Assembly: GCF_005116645.1 (NCBI RefSeq)
Contig: NZ_SWCM01000002.1
Span: 372,001-436,000 of the forward strand
DNA: 64,000 nucleotides
Direction of reading: 5' to 3'
Origin: Desulfopila sp. IMCC35006
GTDB taxonomy: Bacteria > Desulfobacterota > Desulfobulbia > Desulfobulbales > Desulfocapsaceae
Position 1 is the first letter of the stretch, and every line of letters begins with the position of its first letter. The notes under the pieces are model-generated. The model made no database searches. It saw only the letters and a program-made list of their open reading frames with translations, and was not told the DNA's origin. The translations under genes were made by a program, and so were the position numbers. Below are positions 45,226 to 54,120 of the stretch, one piece after another.

Positions 45226-45891
45226 ATGCACAGAGAAAACAGCACCAGCCTATTTTTCACGAAATTTTCAGTACAGCGACTCACTGCCCTCACGGTGCTA
45301 ACCGGCATTCTGCTGTGGTACTGCGGCTGCACTTCCTTTAACGGCACCCGGCTTGAACCGTTCCTTGGCGGGGAAACCGACCTGATCCAGCTGTCCTACA
45401 GCATTGCCGACCACCTGGCGGAGAGAACCATGCCGCCTATGATACCGCACCAACCGGAGATGCCTGTCCTGGTTACCACCTTTGTTGACAATAACGACCT
45501 GGAACAAACGTCGCACTTCGGCCGTGTTCTCCAGGAACACATAACATCAAGACTGGTTCAACTTGGCTATACGGTCAGGGAGATGAAACTGGCCAATACA
45601 CTTCATATAGAACCGAAATCAGGCGAGACAATATTGACGAGAGACCTGTCCCAGCTCAGCGCGGGGCAACAGGCTCAAGCCATACTGGTCGGGACAATCT
45701 CAAGGTCCGACCGAATACTGTATATTTCCGCCCGGCTGATAAACCCGGTCAACAACAATATTCTCGCCACCGATGATTACCGGCTGTGTATGGACGATAA
45801 CATTCTCGCCATGTTCCGCCTGCAGCGTCAGGATGCTATCGACACACCGATTGCGGAACCAGCTCGACCCATCCTCAACTCGATTTTATAA
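45226..45891 (+). CDS. FlgO-domain lipoprotein
   Basis: 221 residues. Signal region ends near YCGCTS, a possible lipidation site. The mature part matches the FlgO pattern: PVLVTTFVDNNDLEQTSHFGR, then ITSRLVQLGYTVREMKL, LSRD-like region and AQAILVGTISRSDRILYISARL. In Vibrio FlgO is an outer-membrane protein near the flagellar ring. No flagellar gene is nearby, so a wider envelope role is likely here. It partners the preceding lipoprotein gene. Confidence 0.78.
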   Translation: MHRENSTSLFFTKFSVQRLTALTVLTGILLWYCGCTSFNGTRLEPFLGGETDLIQLSYSIADHLAERTMPPMIPHQPEMPVLVTTFVDNNDLEQTSHFGRVLQEHITSRLVQLGYTVREMKLANTLHIEPKSGETILTRDLSQLSAGQQAQAILVGTISRSDRILYISARLINPVNNNILATDDYRLCMDDNILAMFRLQRQDAIDTPIAEPARPILNSIL

Positions 45892-45899
45892 ATACCCAG

Positions 45900-46730
45900 A
45901 TGATGCGCCTGCAAGGAAAAAACGTTCTCATCCCAGGGGCTTCCCGACCAATTGGTCGGGCTATTGCCCGAAAATTTGCAAACCATGGGGCAACTCTCAT
46001 CCTGCCGGTCTATGACTGGCCGGAGTCCATTGCAGAAATGGAAGCGGAGTTTACCGCGGCCGGGTACCATTACCTCACCTTCCCTGCCGATCTGCGGCAA
46101 AAAAACGCGGTAGTGCAACTCAGAGAATTTATCAGCAGCCAGACAGGGACAATTCATTTTCTTATCAATAACATCGAACGCGGCGGCATGCCTGTGGTCC
46201 ACGGCAGCTATGATCTCCCCCACAACACGGATCAGTGGGACACTGAATTCGACACTACGGTGAAGGCTAAATGGCTCCTTTTTCATCATCTCTTCCCGCT
46301 TCTGCCAAAAGAGACCGGGGGAGCGGTAGTAAACATATCGTCAATCGCCGGTAACACTGGACGAAGCGGACCGGCGGCAGTCTTTTTTAACGACGGCTAC
46401 AGTGCCGCCAACAAGGCCATCCAATCGTTTACCGAGACCTGGGCCCGGCAGGCAGCACCTGGCATTCGCGTCAACGAACTGATGCTCGGCCTCATAGAAA
46501 GCAGACATGGAGAGGGTACGCGAGGGTGGGCGAACCTCTCCAGACAGGAAAAAGAGGCAATTTATGACACCATTCTCCTTGGCCGTACCGGCTATGTGGA
46601 CGAAGTTGCCATTACCGTCTACTTTTTAGCAGTTGAAGCCACGTATATTACCGGGGCAATTCTACGCATGGATGGGGGCTTTATTCTCGGTGGCAGCAAA
46701 GTGCCACCGATGCCGACAGGAATTCTTTGA
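45900..46730 (+). CDS. Short-chain dehydrogenase/reductase (SDR) family oxidoreductase
   Basis: 276 residues. Rossmann fold with nucleotide loop PGASRPIG where the family normally reads TGASRGIG: two positions are changed. The catalytic serine (NISSIAG) and Y-x3-K (YSAANK) remain, and the C-terminal MDGGF is typical. Substrate is unknown. It starts 8 bases after the FlgO-like gene, so it may share its transcript. Confidence 0.85.
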   Translation: MMRLQGKNVLIPGASRPIGRAIARKFANHGATLILPVYDWPESIAEMEAEFTAAGYHYLTFPADLRQKNAVVQLREFISSQTGTIHFLINNIERGGMPVVHGSYDLPHNTDQWDTEFDTTVKAKWLLFHHLFPLLPKETGGAVVNISSIAGNTGRSGPAAVFFNDGYSAANKAIQSFTETWARQAAPGIRVNELMLGLIESRHGEGTRGWANLSRQEKEAIYDTILLGRTGYVDEVAITVYFLAVEATYITGAILRMDGGFILGGSKVPPMPTGIL

Positions 46731-46780
46731 GAGATGAGGTTCAATAAAAGGTGATGAATGAGATCTCCGGCCGTATAGCC

Positions 46781-47485
46781 CTAATGGACCCCGAGCGCTT
46801 GCCGGACAAGTTCTGCCACTGATATTTCTTTTATTTCGTTATCGATAAAGAGACGCAGTGGTTCCTGACACGTCTCGAAGCGACAAATGGCATCAATCTC
46901 AGCCGCAACACCCAGCAGCCCCAGACACCTTATAGCTAAGCCAACGACGTGCATATCGGAAGACTTGAGGTAGGCACGCAGATCAGCGACTATTCCACGT
47001 TCGAGCATCTCCTTTTGGTGCTCCTGACAAAGTCTGCCGATGCCCCACAGCAGTCCTCGCTGAAGCAGGGGCAATTCAAGATAATTACCGTCCTCAAAAA
47101 GATTTTCGCCGTCCTCGCGCATATATGATATAAGCATATGCAGGTATTCATGACGCAGCCTGGGGTTATGACACATTATCTCGCCCATTGCTTCCGGCGA
47201 TCCCCAGCCTATCCCTCCCGATTCATCATTGAGTGACCAGAGAAAACGGCGCATGACAATCCGGGCAGCCTCCATCTCTTTTTCGGCCATGGCCGGAACC
47301 AGCCATCCAAAACAGAGCACTGCATTCCATCGAGCTCTTTCAACCGGATCACAGAGTGCAAGAAACAGAGGATTGAGCAGACTATTAGCCGGGTATTTTT
47401 CCAGTTCTGGTAATATCTCTGCAAAATTCGCCTTCTGCAGAAGGTTCAAGACATCGTTTTTCAACAGTCTTCTGTTCATCACCAA
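46781..47485 (-). CDS. DVU0298-family HEAT-repeat protein
   Basis: 234 residues, nearly all helical, with HEAT-like pairs: LFLALCDPVERARWNAVLCFG and a later YLKSSDMHVVGLAIRCLGLLG. The block LNDESGGIGWGSPEAMGEI is the family hallmark, known to me chiefly from sulfate-reducing deltaproteobacteria. No function is known; HEAT arrays usually bind proteins. It is convergent with the SDR gene. Confidence 0.8.
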   Translation of the reverse strand: MVMNRRLLKNDVLNLLQKANFAEILPELEKYPANSLLNPLFLALCDPVERARWNAVLCFGWLVPAMAEKEMEAARIVMRRFLWSLNDESGGIGWGSPEAMGEIMCHNPRLRHEYLHMLISYMREDGENLFEDGNYLELPLLQRGLLWGIGRLCQEHQKEMLERGIVADLRAYLKSSDMHVVGLAIRCLGLLGVAAEIDAICRFETCQEPLRLFIDNEIKEISVAELVRQALGVH

Positions 47486-47544
47486 TTAACCTATGCGAAA
47501 AAATAATCATTGGCTGTTTCGTGCATGACTGCAGGATGTCCGAT

Positions 47545-48618
47545 TCAATGATGCGTGTCATCCAGGCGCTTCATTCCTTCCATAAGCATACCCATAAAAC
47601 CGCCAAGAACATCGAGCGATTTTTCCTTGGCCGTTAACCCCTGGCTGAAATTAAACCGTCCGGTGTCGATGGTAAGTATCTGGTAGAAAGCTTCCCTGCC
47701 AACCATAGTATCCAGTTCGGCATGCACCAGTTCCCCCTCATTGAACATGATCAGGGCCCTTTTGTCCTCACTTTCAATGTTGAGTTTGCCGGTTTTCTGA
47801 TTGGAGTTAATCATCTGGCAGAGTTCCACGGGCGAGATATCCGAGAGCTGCCCGACCATCCCGGAAGCCAACTCTTCGGCCCGCTGCATATTCATTTTGG
47901 TGATCCTGCTGACGAGCAATTTATAGAAAAATATCTGGAGAGCGGGAAAGCGGTTAAGCACATGCCGGAAGTTTTTTTGATTCATAACGGCAACCTGGCA
48001 TGTCTCCGCAGTCATGATGGTCGCGGAAACGCGGTCCCCGGAAAGCAGGCTCATCTCCCCGAAGACTTCACCTTTCTGCAACTCCGCAATGGCTACACCA
48101 TTATCATCAATAACCTCTGCCTTGCCGGATAAAAGGATAAACAGCCGGTCGCCCGGATCACCCTTTTGCGCAATGGGAAACTGCCAGGGATATTCATTGA
48201 GTTCCAGCAGAGTGGCAAGATCAAGAAGATCTTCCGGAGAAAGGGTGGAAAAAATATCCACCGAGCGAAGCAGCCCGGCAAAACTACTTGTTCCTTTAAT
48301 TTTCTCACGTCGCTCAGCGGCGGCGAGCAACTTCATCTGCAGCGTGGCAAAGCCTTTATCCTTTTTATATTCAAAACGGATCAATCCAGTACAACCGCCG
48401 CATTCGAATTTGGCTTTTTGGTTCATTCCCTGGGAATAATTTTCATAGCTGCTTCCAGCCGATGCTATCTCAATTAATTCTTTGGCAAGGGTCAAGCAGG
48501 TGGGTTTACCTGCCGGCAAGGACAGGCCACCTTCACTCAACTTCAGTTCTTCACGGACATTGTACAGAGGACAATGGTCTTCCTCCGTTATGATAAATAT
48601 ACCATTTCTAAACTGCAT
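47545..48618 (-). CDS. Cyclic-nucleotide-binding and DUF4388 (PATAN-like) regulator
   Basis: 357 residues. An N-terminal part with CGGC (residues about 73-76) precedes a cNMP-binding domain (about 115-235) with the phosphate cassette GEVFGEMSLLSGDRVSA. A DUF4388 domain (about 250-345) begins at LSDISPVELCQMINSNQKTGKLNI. DUF4388 is a signalling adaptor domain common in delta-proteobacteria. No DNA-binding region is seen, so it likely works through protein contacts. It sits 11 bases from the small membrane-protein gene, both on the minus strand. Confidence 0.85.
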   Translation of the reverse strand: MQFRNGIFIITEEDHCPLYNVREELKLSEGGLSLPAGKPTCLTLAKELIEIASAGSSYENYSQGMNQKAKFECGGCTGLIRFEYKKDKGFATLQMKLLAAAERREKIKGTSSFAGLLRSVDIFSTLSPEDLLDLATLLELNEYPWQFPIAQKGDPGDRLFILLSGKAEVIDDNGVAIAELQKGEVFGEMSLLSGDRVSATIMTAETCQVAVMNQKNFRHVLNRFPALQIFFYKLLVSRITKMNMQRAEELASGMVGQLSDISPVELCQMINSNQKTGKLNIESEDKRALIMFNEGELVHAELDTMVGREAFYQILTIDTGRFNFSQGLTAKEKSLDVLGGFMGMLMEGMKRLDDTHH

Positions 48619-48629
48619 AATAATCCTGA

Positions 48630-48959
48630 TTAATCTGATCTGCCAAACAGGAGATAGATGACAAAACCCAACACCGCGGCTCCCCCAAAGATAACCGGCA
48701 GAATTTTTTCAATTTGGATCTCACCATTTACCAGCAGTGAATTCATATAATCCGTGCCGGAAACCCACCAGATTGCGACCAATATGGTAATAATGATAAG
48801 ATCCTTCCACTTTTGCCTGAAAAGCATATAGCAGACCATCAGACCAAAGGGAATGATAAACCACGGGTTAGTAAATAGCCCCGCAAAATCGACATCTTTG
48901 ATCTGTTCCTGCAGATGTGTTGCCACAAACCATTCCTGGAGGTTTGTAAAAAATTGCAT
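48630..48959 (-). CDS. Small membrane protein, three predicted segments
   Basis: 109 residues. Hydrophobic stretches at about 31-48, 53-66 and 86-105 predict three passes, and the N-terminal 28 residues form an amphipathic helix. It ends FGRSD. I do not recognise a family. It is co-oriented with, and just upstream of, the cNMP/DUF4388 gene, so the two may work together. Confidence 0.7.
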   Translation of the reverse strand: MQFFTNLQEWFVATHLQEQIKDVDFAGLFTNPWFIIPFGLMVCYMLFRQKWKDLIIITILVAIWWVSGTDYMNSLLVNGEIQIEKILPVIFGGAAVLGFVIYLLFGRSD

Positions 48960-49180
48960 ATCCTTTATCTCCGAGGTAAAGAGAGCGTTGCTGTTTGTTG
49001 TGTTGCTGACGACTGGTGATTTTCACCTGCAGAAGTATAGCATAATTGCCCTGCATTTTCCCTATACTAAAATTGCGACAATACCACAAAAATAGAAATC
49101 CCAGATAAAGTATTGCGATAAAAACCGCCTGCTATACTGTGTCCACTAGAAACATTTAACAAAGGTCCCTGAAAACCCAT

Positions 49181-49729
49181 ATGAGTAAAGAAAAATCCAA
49201 TATCATATTGATCGGAATGCCTGGTTCCGGCAAAAGCACCGTTGGAGTAATCCTAGCAAAAATGCTGGCGAAAAGATATCTCGATACCGATATTTTAATC
49301 CAGAATATTGAAAAAAGAAGCCTGCAGGACATCGTTGATAAAGAAGGTCATATGGCACTGCGGGAAATTGAACAAAGAGTACTGCTCGGCGTACACTGCC
49401 GCAACCATATCGTATCTACAGGAGGCAGCGCCGCTTACAGTGAGCCGGCGATGATGCATCTCAAGCGAGACGGAATTATTGTTTTCCTCGATGCGGACCT
49501 GCCGGCTCTGGAGCAGCGAATCCATAATTATCAGACCAGAGGCCTGGCCAAACGACCGGAACAGAGCTTCCAGGATCTGTTCAATGAAAGGTTGGCGCTG
49601 TATGAAAAATATGCCGACATAACCGTGGAGAGTTCAACTCTGACCCAGGACCAGGTCTGCGATGCTATCGTTGATCGACTCTGGATCAATCCTCCATATG
49701 TCTCGTGCAAGACACAACCCGCGGCGTGA
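49181..49729 (+). CDS. Shikimate kinase
   Basis: 182 residues. Walker A GMPGSGKST at the N-terminus, DTD of the shikimate site in YLDTDILIQ, STGGSAAY and a lid arginine in RGLAKRPEQS mark the family. It phosphorylates shikimate in the route to chorismate, which is also the starting point of the menaquinone pathway encoded at 53-57 kb. Whether aroK or aroL type is unclear. A terminator follows. Confidence 0.9.
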   Translation: MSKEKSNIILIGMPGSGKSTVGVILAKMLAKRYLDTDILIQNIEKRSLQDIVDKEGHMALREIEQRVLLGVHCRNHIVSTGGSAAYSEPAMMHLKRDGIIVFLDADLPALEQRIHNYQTRGLAKRPEQSFQDLFNERLALYEKYADITVESSTLTQDQVCDAIVDRLWINPPYVSCKTQPAA

Positions 49730-49778
49730 TCACCGCTTGCCAGAAATGAAATATTTCGGAGTCGCTGTTATCTGTGCC

Positions 49779-49812
49779 AATCCCGCCCAAAAGATTTGCG
49801 GGATTTTTTTTT
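49779..49812 (+). terminator. Rho-independent terminator after shikimate kinase
   Basis: Stem ATCCCGC/GCGGGAT with an 11-base spacer, followed by eight T residues. The same 26-base hairpin (without T-run) recurs exactly 106 bases downstream at 49885-49910. Confidence 0.85.
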
Positions 49813-49853
49813 AGTACTCGCTCGACAGGTGCTCTGTTAAGTACTCGCTCGAC
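49813..49853 (+). repeat. Direct repeat AGTACTCGCTCGAC, two copies
   Basis: The 14-mer occurs at 49813-49826 and 49840-49853, spaced by 13 bases. It lies between the two copies of the ATCCCGC hairpin, within a partly duplicated intergenic unit. Only two copies, so it is not a CRISPR array. Confidence 0.8.
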
Positions 49854-49883
49854 GGGGAGAAGTTCCTTGATAATATATTTCAC

Positions 49884-49972
49884 TAATCCCGCCCAAAAGA
49901 TTTGCGGGATAAGTTCCTTCACGAAATACTGTTCTTGTAAAAAGCACAAGAACAGTATTTCTAAGTCACTAA
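49884..49972 (-). repeat. Two-hairpin intergenic repeat, copy at 49.9 kb
   Basis: On the minus strand it reads TTAGTGACTTAG, then a perfect 15-bp stem 1 (49946-49960 with 49924-49938) around loop GCTTTTT, linker CGTGAAGGAACTT and stem 2 (49904-49910 with 49886-49892). The degenerate leading part of a further unit (TTAGTGA and AAGGAACTT) follows at about 49850-49885. Confidence 0.78.
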
Positions 49973-49987
49973 AAAATGGAAGTCGTC

Positions 49988-50347
49988 ATGTCCCTTTCTC
50001 CCCGCCTGGATCGTGAATTAAAAACAATTACGGTTATGGTGCAGATATATTGTCGCAATCATCATAAGTCTGCCGCGACACAGGCTAATACACTATGCGA
50101 AGATTGTAGCGGCTTTCTCGAATATGCCCGGAAAAGACTTGCCCATTGCCCCTTTGCACAGCAGAAGCCGACATGCGGCAACTGCACTATCCACTGTTAT
50201 AAGAAGGATATGCAGGCCAAGGCAAAACAGATAATGCGATATTCCGGTCCGAGAATGCTTTGGCGTCATCCGATACTCGCCATCTTTCATCTTCTTGATA
50301 GCCGGAAAAAATCCCCAGATCCCAGTCACCGGCACCAAAAAAAGTGA
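49988..50347 (+). CDS. YgbA-like nitrous oxide-stimulated promoter family protein
   Basis: 119 residues from the ATG at 49988 with GGAAG upstream; the in-frame ATG at 49976 lies right at the repeat edge. Conserved cysteines lie in IYCRNHHK, LCEDC, CPFAQQKPTCGNCTIHCYKK, then MRYSGPRMLWRHPILAIFHLLD. The family name comes from promoters responding to nitrogen oxides; E. coli YgbA helps recovery from nitric oxide stress. A cysteine-bound metal is likely. Confidence 0.85.
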   Translation: MSLSPRLDRELKTITVMVQIYCRNHHKSAATQANTLCEDCSGFLEYARKRLAHCPFAQQKPTCGNCTIHCYKKDMQAKAKQIMRYSGPRMLWRHPILAIFHLLDSRKKSPDPSHRHQKK

Positions 50348-50371
50348 AATTCCGGATAACCGGGAGTTCCG

Positions 50372-50405
50372 GATCAGCTGCCAGTTCCCTGGCAGCTGAT
50401 CTCTT
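50372..50405 (+). terminator. Strong hairpin after the YgbA-like gene
   Basis: GATCAGCTGCCAG pairs perfectly with CTGGCAGCTGATC around a four-base loop, followed by TCTTTT. It can end the ygbA-like transcript; the palindrome may also serve purC from the other side. Confidence 0.7.
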
Positions 50406-50453
50406 TTGTCCACTCCCGTATCAGTCATACAACGGACGTCAAGACTGTAGCAT

Positions 50454-51350
50454 TTACTGTTTGCCGGTAATCTTCTGCACTGCTTCCTCGTATCGCAATC
50501 TGGTCTTTTCCGTGATCTCGCGCGGCAGAGGCGGTGGAGGCGGCGTTTTATCCCAGGTTAAGGACGAGAGATAATCTCGCAAAAACTGTTTATCAAAACT
50601 GGGCTGAGACTGCCCGGGAGTATAAAGGTCAACGGGCCAGAAACGCGACGAGTCGGGAGTGAGAACCTCATCGATCAAAATAAGCCTGCCGTCAATTTCG
50701 CCCAGTTCAAATTTGGTATCAGCAATGATAATTCCCCGGGAAAGGGCATAGTCAGCAGCTTTTTTATAGAGAGCGAGACAGGTGCGAGCGATCTCTTCGG
50801 CCCGATCAACGCCGACAATCTCCTGCATTTGCGCCAGGGATATGTTTTCATCGTGATCGCCAAGCTCCGCCTTGGTTGATGGAGTAAAAAGCGGTTCGGA
50901 CAGCTTATCTGATTCCTGCAATCCCTGGGGCAGATGAAAGCCGCAGACCAGCGGATTCTTTTTATAAGCACTCCAGAACGAGCCCGAGATATAGCCCCGG
51001 ACGATACATTCTATCGACAGCGGTCTGGTCTTTTTTACCAGCATCGACCTGCCCTGCAACTGCTCGGCATATGGCTTACAGACCTCCGGATACTTAGCGA
51101 CATCGGCGGTAATGAGATGGTTTTCAACAATATCTCCCAACAGATCAAACCAGAAAAGTGACAACTCGGTTAATATCGCTCCTTTTCCGGGAATGGCGTC
51201 GTCCATTATGACATCATATGCCGAGATTCGATCTGTTGCGACCATGAGTAATTTGTCATCATGGCCGGGTATACCGTACATATCGCGGACTTTTCCTCTG
51301 TGCTTGAGGATCAGGGTCGGGAAATCGGTGGTGAGTACCGGTGTTGTCAT
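50454..51350 (-). CDS. purC: Phosphoribosylaminoimidazole-succinocarboxamide synthase PurC
   Basis: 298 residues, the long form. Family blocks include [31 protein letters not shown], the ATP/CAIR-binding [13 protein letters not shown] and [32 protein letters not shown]. It joins aspartate to CAIR in purine synthesis. It lies after the DUF3108 gene, 37 bases away, on the strand of the menaquinone run but is unlikely to be part of that pathway. Confidence 0.96.
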   Translation of the reverse strand: MTTPVLTTDFPTLILKHRGKVRDMYGIPGHDDKLLMVATDRISAYDVIMDDAIPGKGAILTELSLFWFDLLGDIVENHLITADVAKYPEVCKPYAEQLQGRSMLVKKTRPLSIECIVRGYISGSFWSAYKKNPLVCGFHLPQGLQESDKLSEPLFTPSTKAELGDHDENISLAQMQEIVGVDRAEEIARTCLALYKKAADYALSRGIIIADTKFELGEIDGRLILIDEVLTPDSSRFWPVDLYTPGQSQPSFDKQFLRDYLSSLTWDKTPPPPPLPREITEKTRLRYEEAVQKITGKQ

Positions 51351-51387
51351 GTTCTGCTGCTCCTTTAAATCCGTTCTCGAATTATTT

Positions 51388-52239
51388 TTATTTGATTCCA
51401 GCCTGATACCGTGTGCAGGCGGGATTTTTGTATGCCCTCAGTTCAGCCGTCAGGGAACCGATCACAATTTTAGAATGTATCCGAACCGGGACCCGGCATT
51501 CATCGTCAGTGTACCAGATCACCGTGTCGCCCCGCTTATCGTACAATCCCCTGAAGGTCATTACCGGCATGATCGCAACTGCTGTAACCGGGCCGATAGC
51601 GGTCTGCTCGATTTTTTCTTTTGCAACAACATTGACCACGACTTTTACCCTTCGTTTATCGGCAAAAGTTGGCACTATAAAGTGGCTGCCGACGACCAAG
51701 GGCATCAAGCGGCTGTTGAAAAAGGCGGAAAACTCGTTGTTTGTTTCTCCATTAATGTAATACTCGCCATCAAGCCGGTCATTTTTCATATACCGAATAT
51801 ATCCATTTTGTTGATGATATTCGATCACCCGATGCGCCCTGTACCGATAGCCTTCTTGTTGCCAGATTTCATAATAATACGGGAGCCTGGCCGCTCCCTT
51901 AACTTTTGTTACATGTAAATCTTCAAGAGGATAAATCCAGTTCAAAGCACCATTTTTTGTAGAAACTGCCGCCCTTATTTCGTACCCATCTGCAATTGTC
52001 GGCAACGAATTGACTTCCAGGGTCAATTCCCCGATTTTTATTCCCCCCGTCCAGGAAACATCATAGACAAGTTTCTCATGTCCGGAATAGCCGATAGGCA
52101 GGAGTTGCGATTCTATCACTCCCAATGGTGGATCAGCTACGGTCTTTGTCTGCAAGGGGGTATCTGCCGACCAGGCTTGCCCCGCCTGCATAAAAAAAAC
52201 CGCCAGTATAATGCCGACATGGACAATCAGCCTGATCAT
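51388..52239 (-). CDS. Exported DUF3108-domain protein
   Basis: 283 residues with a signal peptide ending near GQAWSADTP. The rest is beta-rich ([27 protein letters not shown]), as in DUF3108/lipocalin-like periplasmic proteins of unknown role. The start overlaps the mqnP stop by one base, so it is translationally coupled to the menaquinone run. No catalytic motif is seen. Confidence 0.8.
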   Translation of the reverse strand: MIRLIVHVGIILAVFFMQAGQAWSADTPLQTKTVADPPLGVIESQLLPIGYSGHEKLVYDVSWTGGIKIGELTLEVNSLPTIADGYEIRAAVSTKNGALNWIYPLEDLHVTKVKGAARLPYYYEIWQQEGYRYRAHRVIEYHQQNGYIRYMKNDRLDGEYYINGETNNEFSAFFNSRLMPLVVGSHFIVPTFADKRRVKVVVNVVAKEKIEQTAIGPVTAVAIMPVMTFRGLYDKRGDTVIWYTDDECRVPVRIHSKIVIGSLTAELRAYKNPACTRYQAGIK

Positions 52240-53117
52240 TAATCGCCAAGGGTAGCCAGAGAAAGCCAGGTGGCAATAAAGACGGTAATGCTGATAAAGC
52301 CGTTCATCGAAAAAAATGACGCATTAATGCGTGATAAATCTTCGGGCTTCACCAGAATATGCTGGTAGAGAAGGGCCGCCGATGCCAAAGCAATGCCCAG
52401 ATAATAAAAAATATTTAGCCCGGCGTAATAGCCGGTTAAGGCGAAGAAAACAAAGGCCAGGATGTGAAAGCCGCCCGCCAGGCGAAATGCATTTTTTTTG
52501 CCCATCCGCGAAGGCAGGGAATGCAGCCCTTCCCGCCGATCGAAATCAGCATCCAGACAGGCATAAATGGTGTCAAAACCAGCCACCCAAAAGATAACCC
52601 CGACAGAAAGGACAAAGGGATAGTCAAGCAGGCTGCCTTGCACGGCAACCCATCCGCCCAAGGGGGCAAAAGCCAGAGCCACGCCAAGGATCAGGTGGCA
52701 AAGGAAAGTAAACCTTTTGGTAAGGGAATAAAACAGCGTCAAGCCAAGGGCAAGAGGAGACAACAGCAGGGTGAGTTGATTGAGGTTCCAGCAGGCATAC
52801 AGAAACAGTCCGCCGGAGGCAAGAATCATCGCCCAGGCCTCAGAAAACCTGACTTCTCCTGCAGGCAGCGCCCGGCTCGCGGTTCGTGGATTAGCCTTGT
52901 CGAACCTGTAGTCAACAACTCGGTTAAATCCCATGGCGCAGGTCCTGGCACCAACCATGGCGACAATGATCCACAGCAGTGACCTGCCATCAGGGATGCC
53001 TCGAGAGGCAAGAAATGCGCCGGTTAAGGCAAACGGGAGGGCAAAGATGGTCAGCTTGAACTGGATCATTTCCAGCAAAATCAAAACCTTTTTGCCAATA
53101 ACAGCTAGCTTTTCCAT
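52239..53117 (-). CDS. mqnP: UbiA-family prenyltransferase, probably MqnP
   Basis: 292 residues with about eight membrane segments. Both aspartate motifs are present: NRVVDYRFD and DADFDRREG, which bind prenyl diphosphate through magnesium. UbiA proteins in futalosine clusters (MqnP) prenylate 1,4-dihydroxy-6-naphthoate. It sits just after mqnA on the same strand. Annotation tools often label it 4-hydroxybenzoate polyprenyltransferase, but the context argues for menaquinone. Confidence 0.85.
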   Translation of the reverse strand: MEKLAVIGKKVLILLEMIQFKLTIFALPFALTGAFLASRGIPDGRSLLWIIVAMVGARTCAMGFNRVVDYRFDKANPRTASRALPAGEVRFSEAWAMILASGGLFLYACWNLNQLTLLLSPLALGLTLFYSLTKRFTFLCHLILGVALAFAPLGGWVAVQGSLLDYPFVLSVGVIFWVAGFDTIYACLDADFDRREGLHSLPSRMGKKNAFRLAGGFHILAFVFFALTGYYAGLNIFYYLGIALASAALLYQHILVKPEDLSRINASFFSMNGFISITVFIATWLSLATLGD

Positions 53118-53244
53118 CTTTTTCGATTGAGTATTAAAAGACCGGACTTACTGGTGAAACGCGACAACCCCTTCGATTCAGCCTCGCCCTGCATTTCTAT
53201 TTGTATCGTACCGGCCATGGAAACAGTCGAGATCCGTCTCCAGT

Positions 53245-54093
53245 TCACTGGAGATTGGCATAAATTTTCAGAGGCAGGGCTTTCTTGTCAATATCTCCAC
53301 GCTTTATCAGAAAGTCAAAAAACGTTTCCAGCGCTTTACGTTTCTGTTCGCCAAGATCGTACTCTATTCCGCTCAGGTATTGGTAACATTTTTTCTTGGA
53401 CATCGGTATCCGCTGAGCTGCAAGGGCACATATCTCTTCGAGATCTTTTTTCCCTTCGTCCCGGCACTTCAGCAGGTGGCGATGTATTTCAGCCAGCATT
53501 TCTGGCTGGCCGGTACAAAACTCATCACGAACGACACACAGAGCAAAAACAAATGGCAGTCCGGTTTTATGTTTCCAGATATCTGCTAAATCATACTCAT
53601 ACAGATACGTCGATTTTTCAGCAAGTCTCAGCGCATCGTCGCCGATAGCCAGTACGGCTTTAAATTTTTCATCAATGGGACTCTGGAGATCTCCGGTCGA
53701 ATAGCATGGCTGTACCCCTTGAAATTCCTCGAGAATGATCTTTACCAGGCTGACTGAGGTTTCCGACTGGGCACTGAACAGCACGGGGGCTTTATCAAGC
53801 TGGCTCATGGGTACATGGGAAAAAAGAAAAACCGACCCGACCGGCCCGTTGGCGCTTATGGAAAGCCCCGAAAGTATCTTGTATTTTTCCGAGTGTCGAC
53901 CGTATTCGTAACTGGAGACAAAGCCCATGTCAATTTCCCCTGCCGCCAGCTTTTTGTTTAAGGTGGCTGGAGGAGCCTCCACGAGTTGCCATCTATCAGT
54001 TTGTACCGTGCTTTTCCACTTTTCATGAATGGGCGCGGTGTTGAGGTAACTAACCATGCCGATCCGGGCAACAGTTTTTTCTGACTCTTTCAT
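53245..54093 (-). CDS. mqnA: Chorismate dehydratase MqnA
   Basis: 282 residues, periplasmic-binding-protein-like fold. Starts with IGMVSYLNTAPIHEKW and includes GFVSSYEYG and LAIGDDALRL. It dehydrates chorismate to 3-enolpyruvylbenzoate, the first step of the futalosine menaquinone route. Start placed at the ATG at 54093 (AGAGG eight bases before); a GTG at 54102 is also possible. It lies 27 bases after mqnX. Confidence 0.92.
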   Translation of the reverse strand: MKESEKTVARIGMVSYLNTAPIHEKWKSTVQTDRWQLVEAPPATLNKKLAAGEIDMGFVSSYEYGRHSEKYKILSGLSISANGPVGSVFLFSHVPMSQLDKAPVLFSAQSETSVSLVKIILEEFQGVQPCYSTGDLQSPIDEKFKAVLAIGDDALRLAEKSTYLYEYDLADIWKHKTGLPFVFALCVVRDEFCTGQPEMLAEIHRHLLKCRDEGKKDLEEICALAAQRIPMSKKKCYQYLSGIEYDLGEQKRKALETFFDFLIKRGDIDKKALPLKIYANLQ

Positions 54094-54120
54094 ATACAGC
54101 ACCTCTGGTTTTCAACAAAT

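Noticed and set aside
49779-49972. Possible short CRISPR array (14-mer and 26-mer repeats)
   Set aside because: Only two copies of each, no regular spacers, and the 26-mer is a terminator-like hairpin. No cas gene is near.
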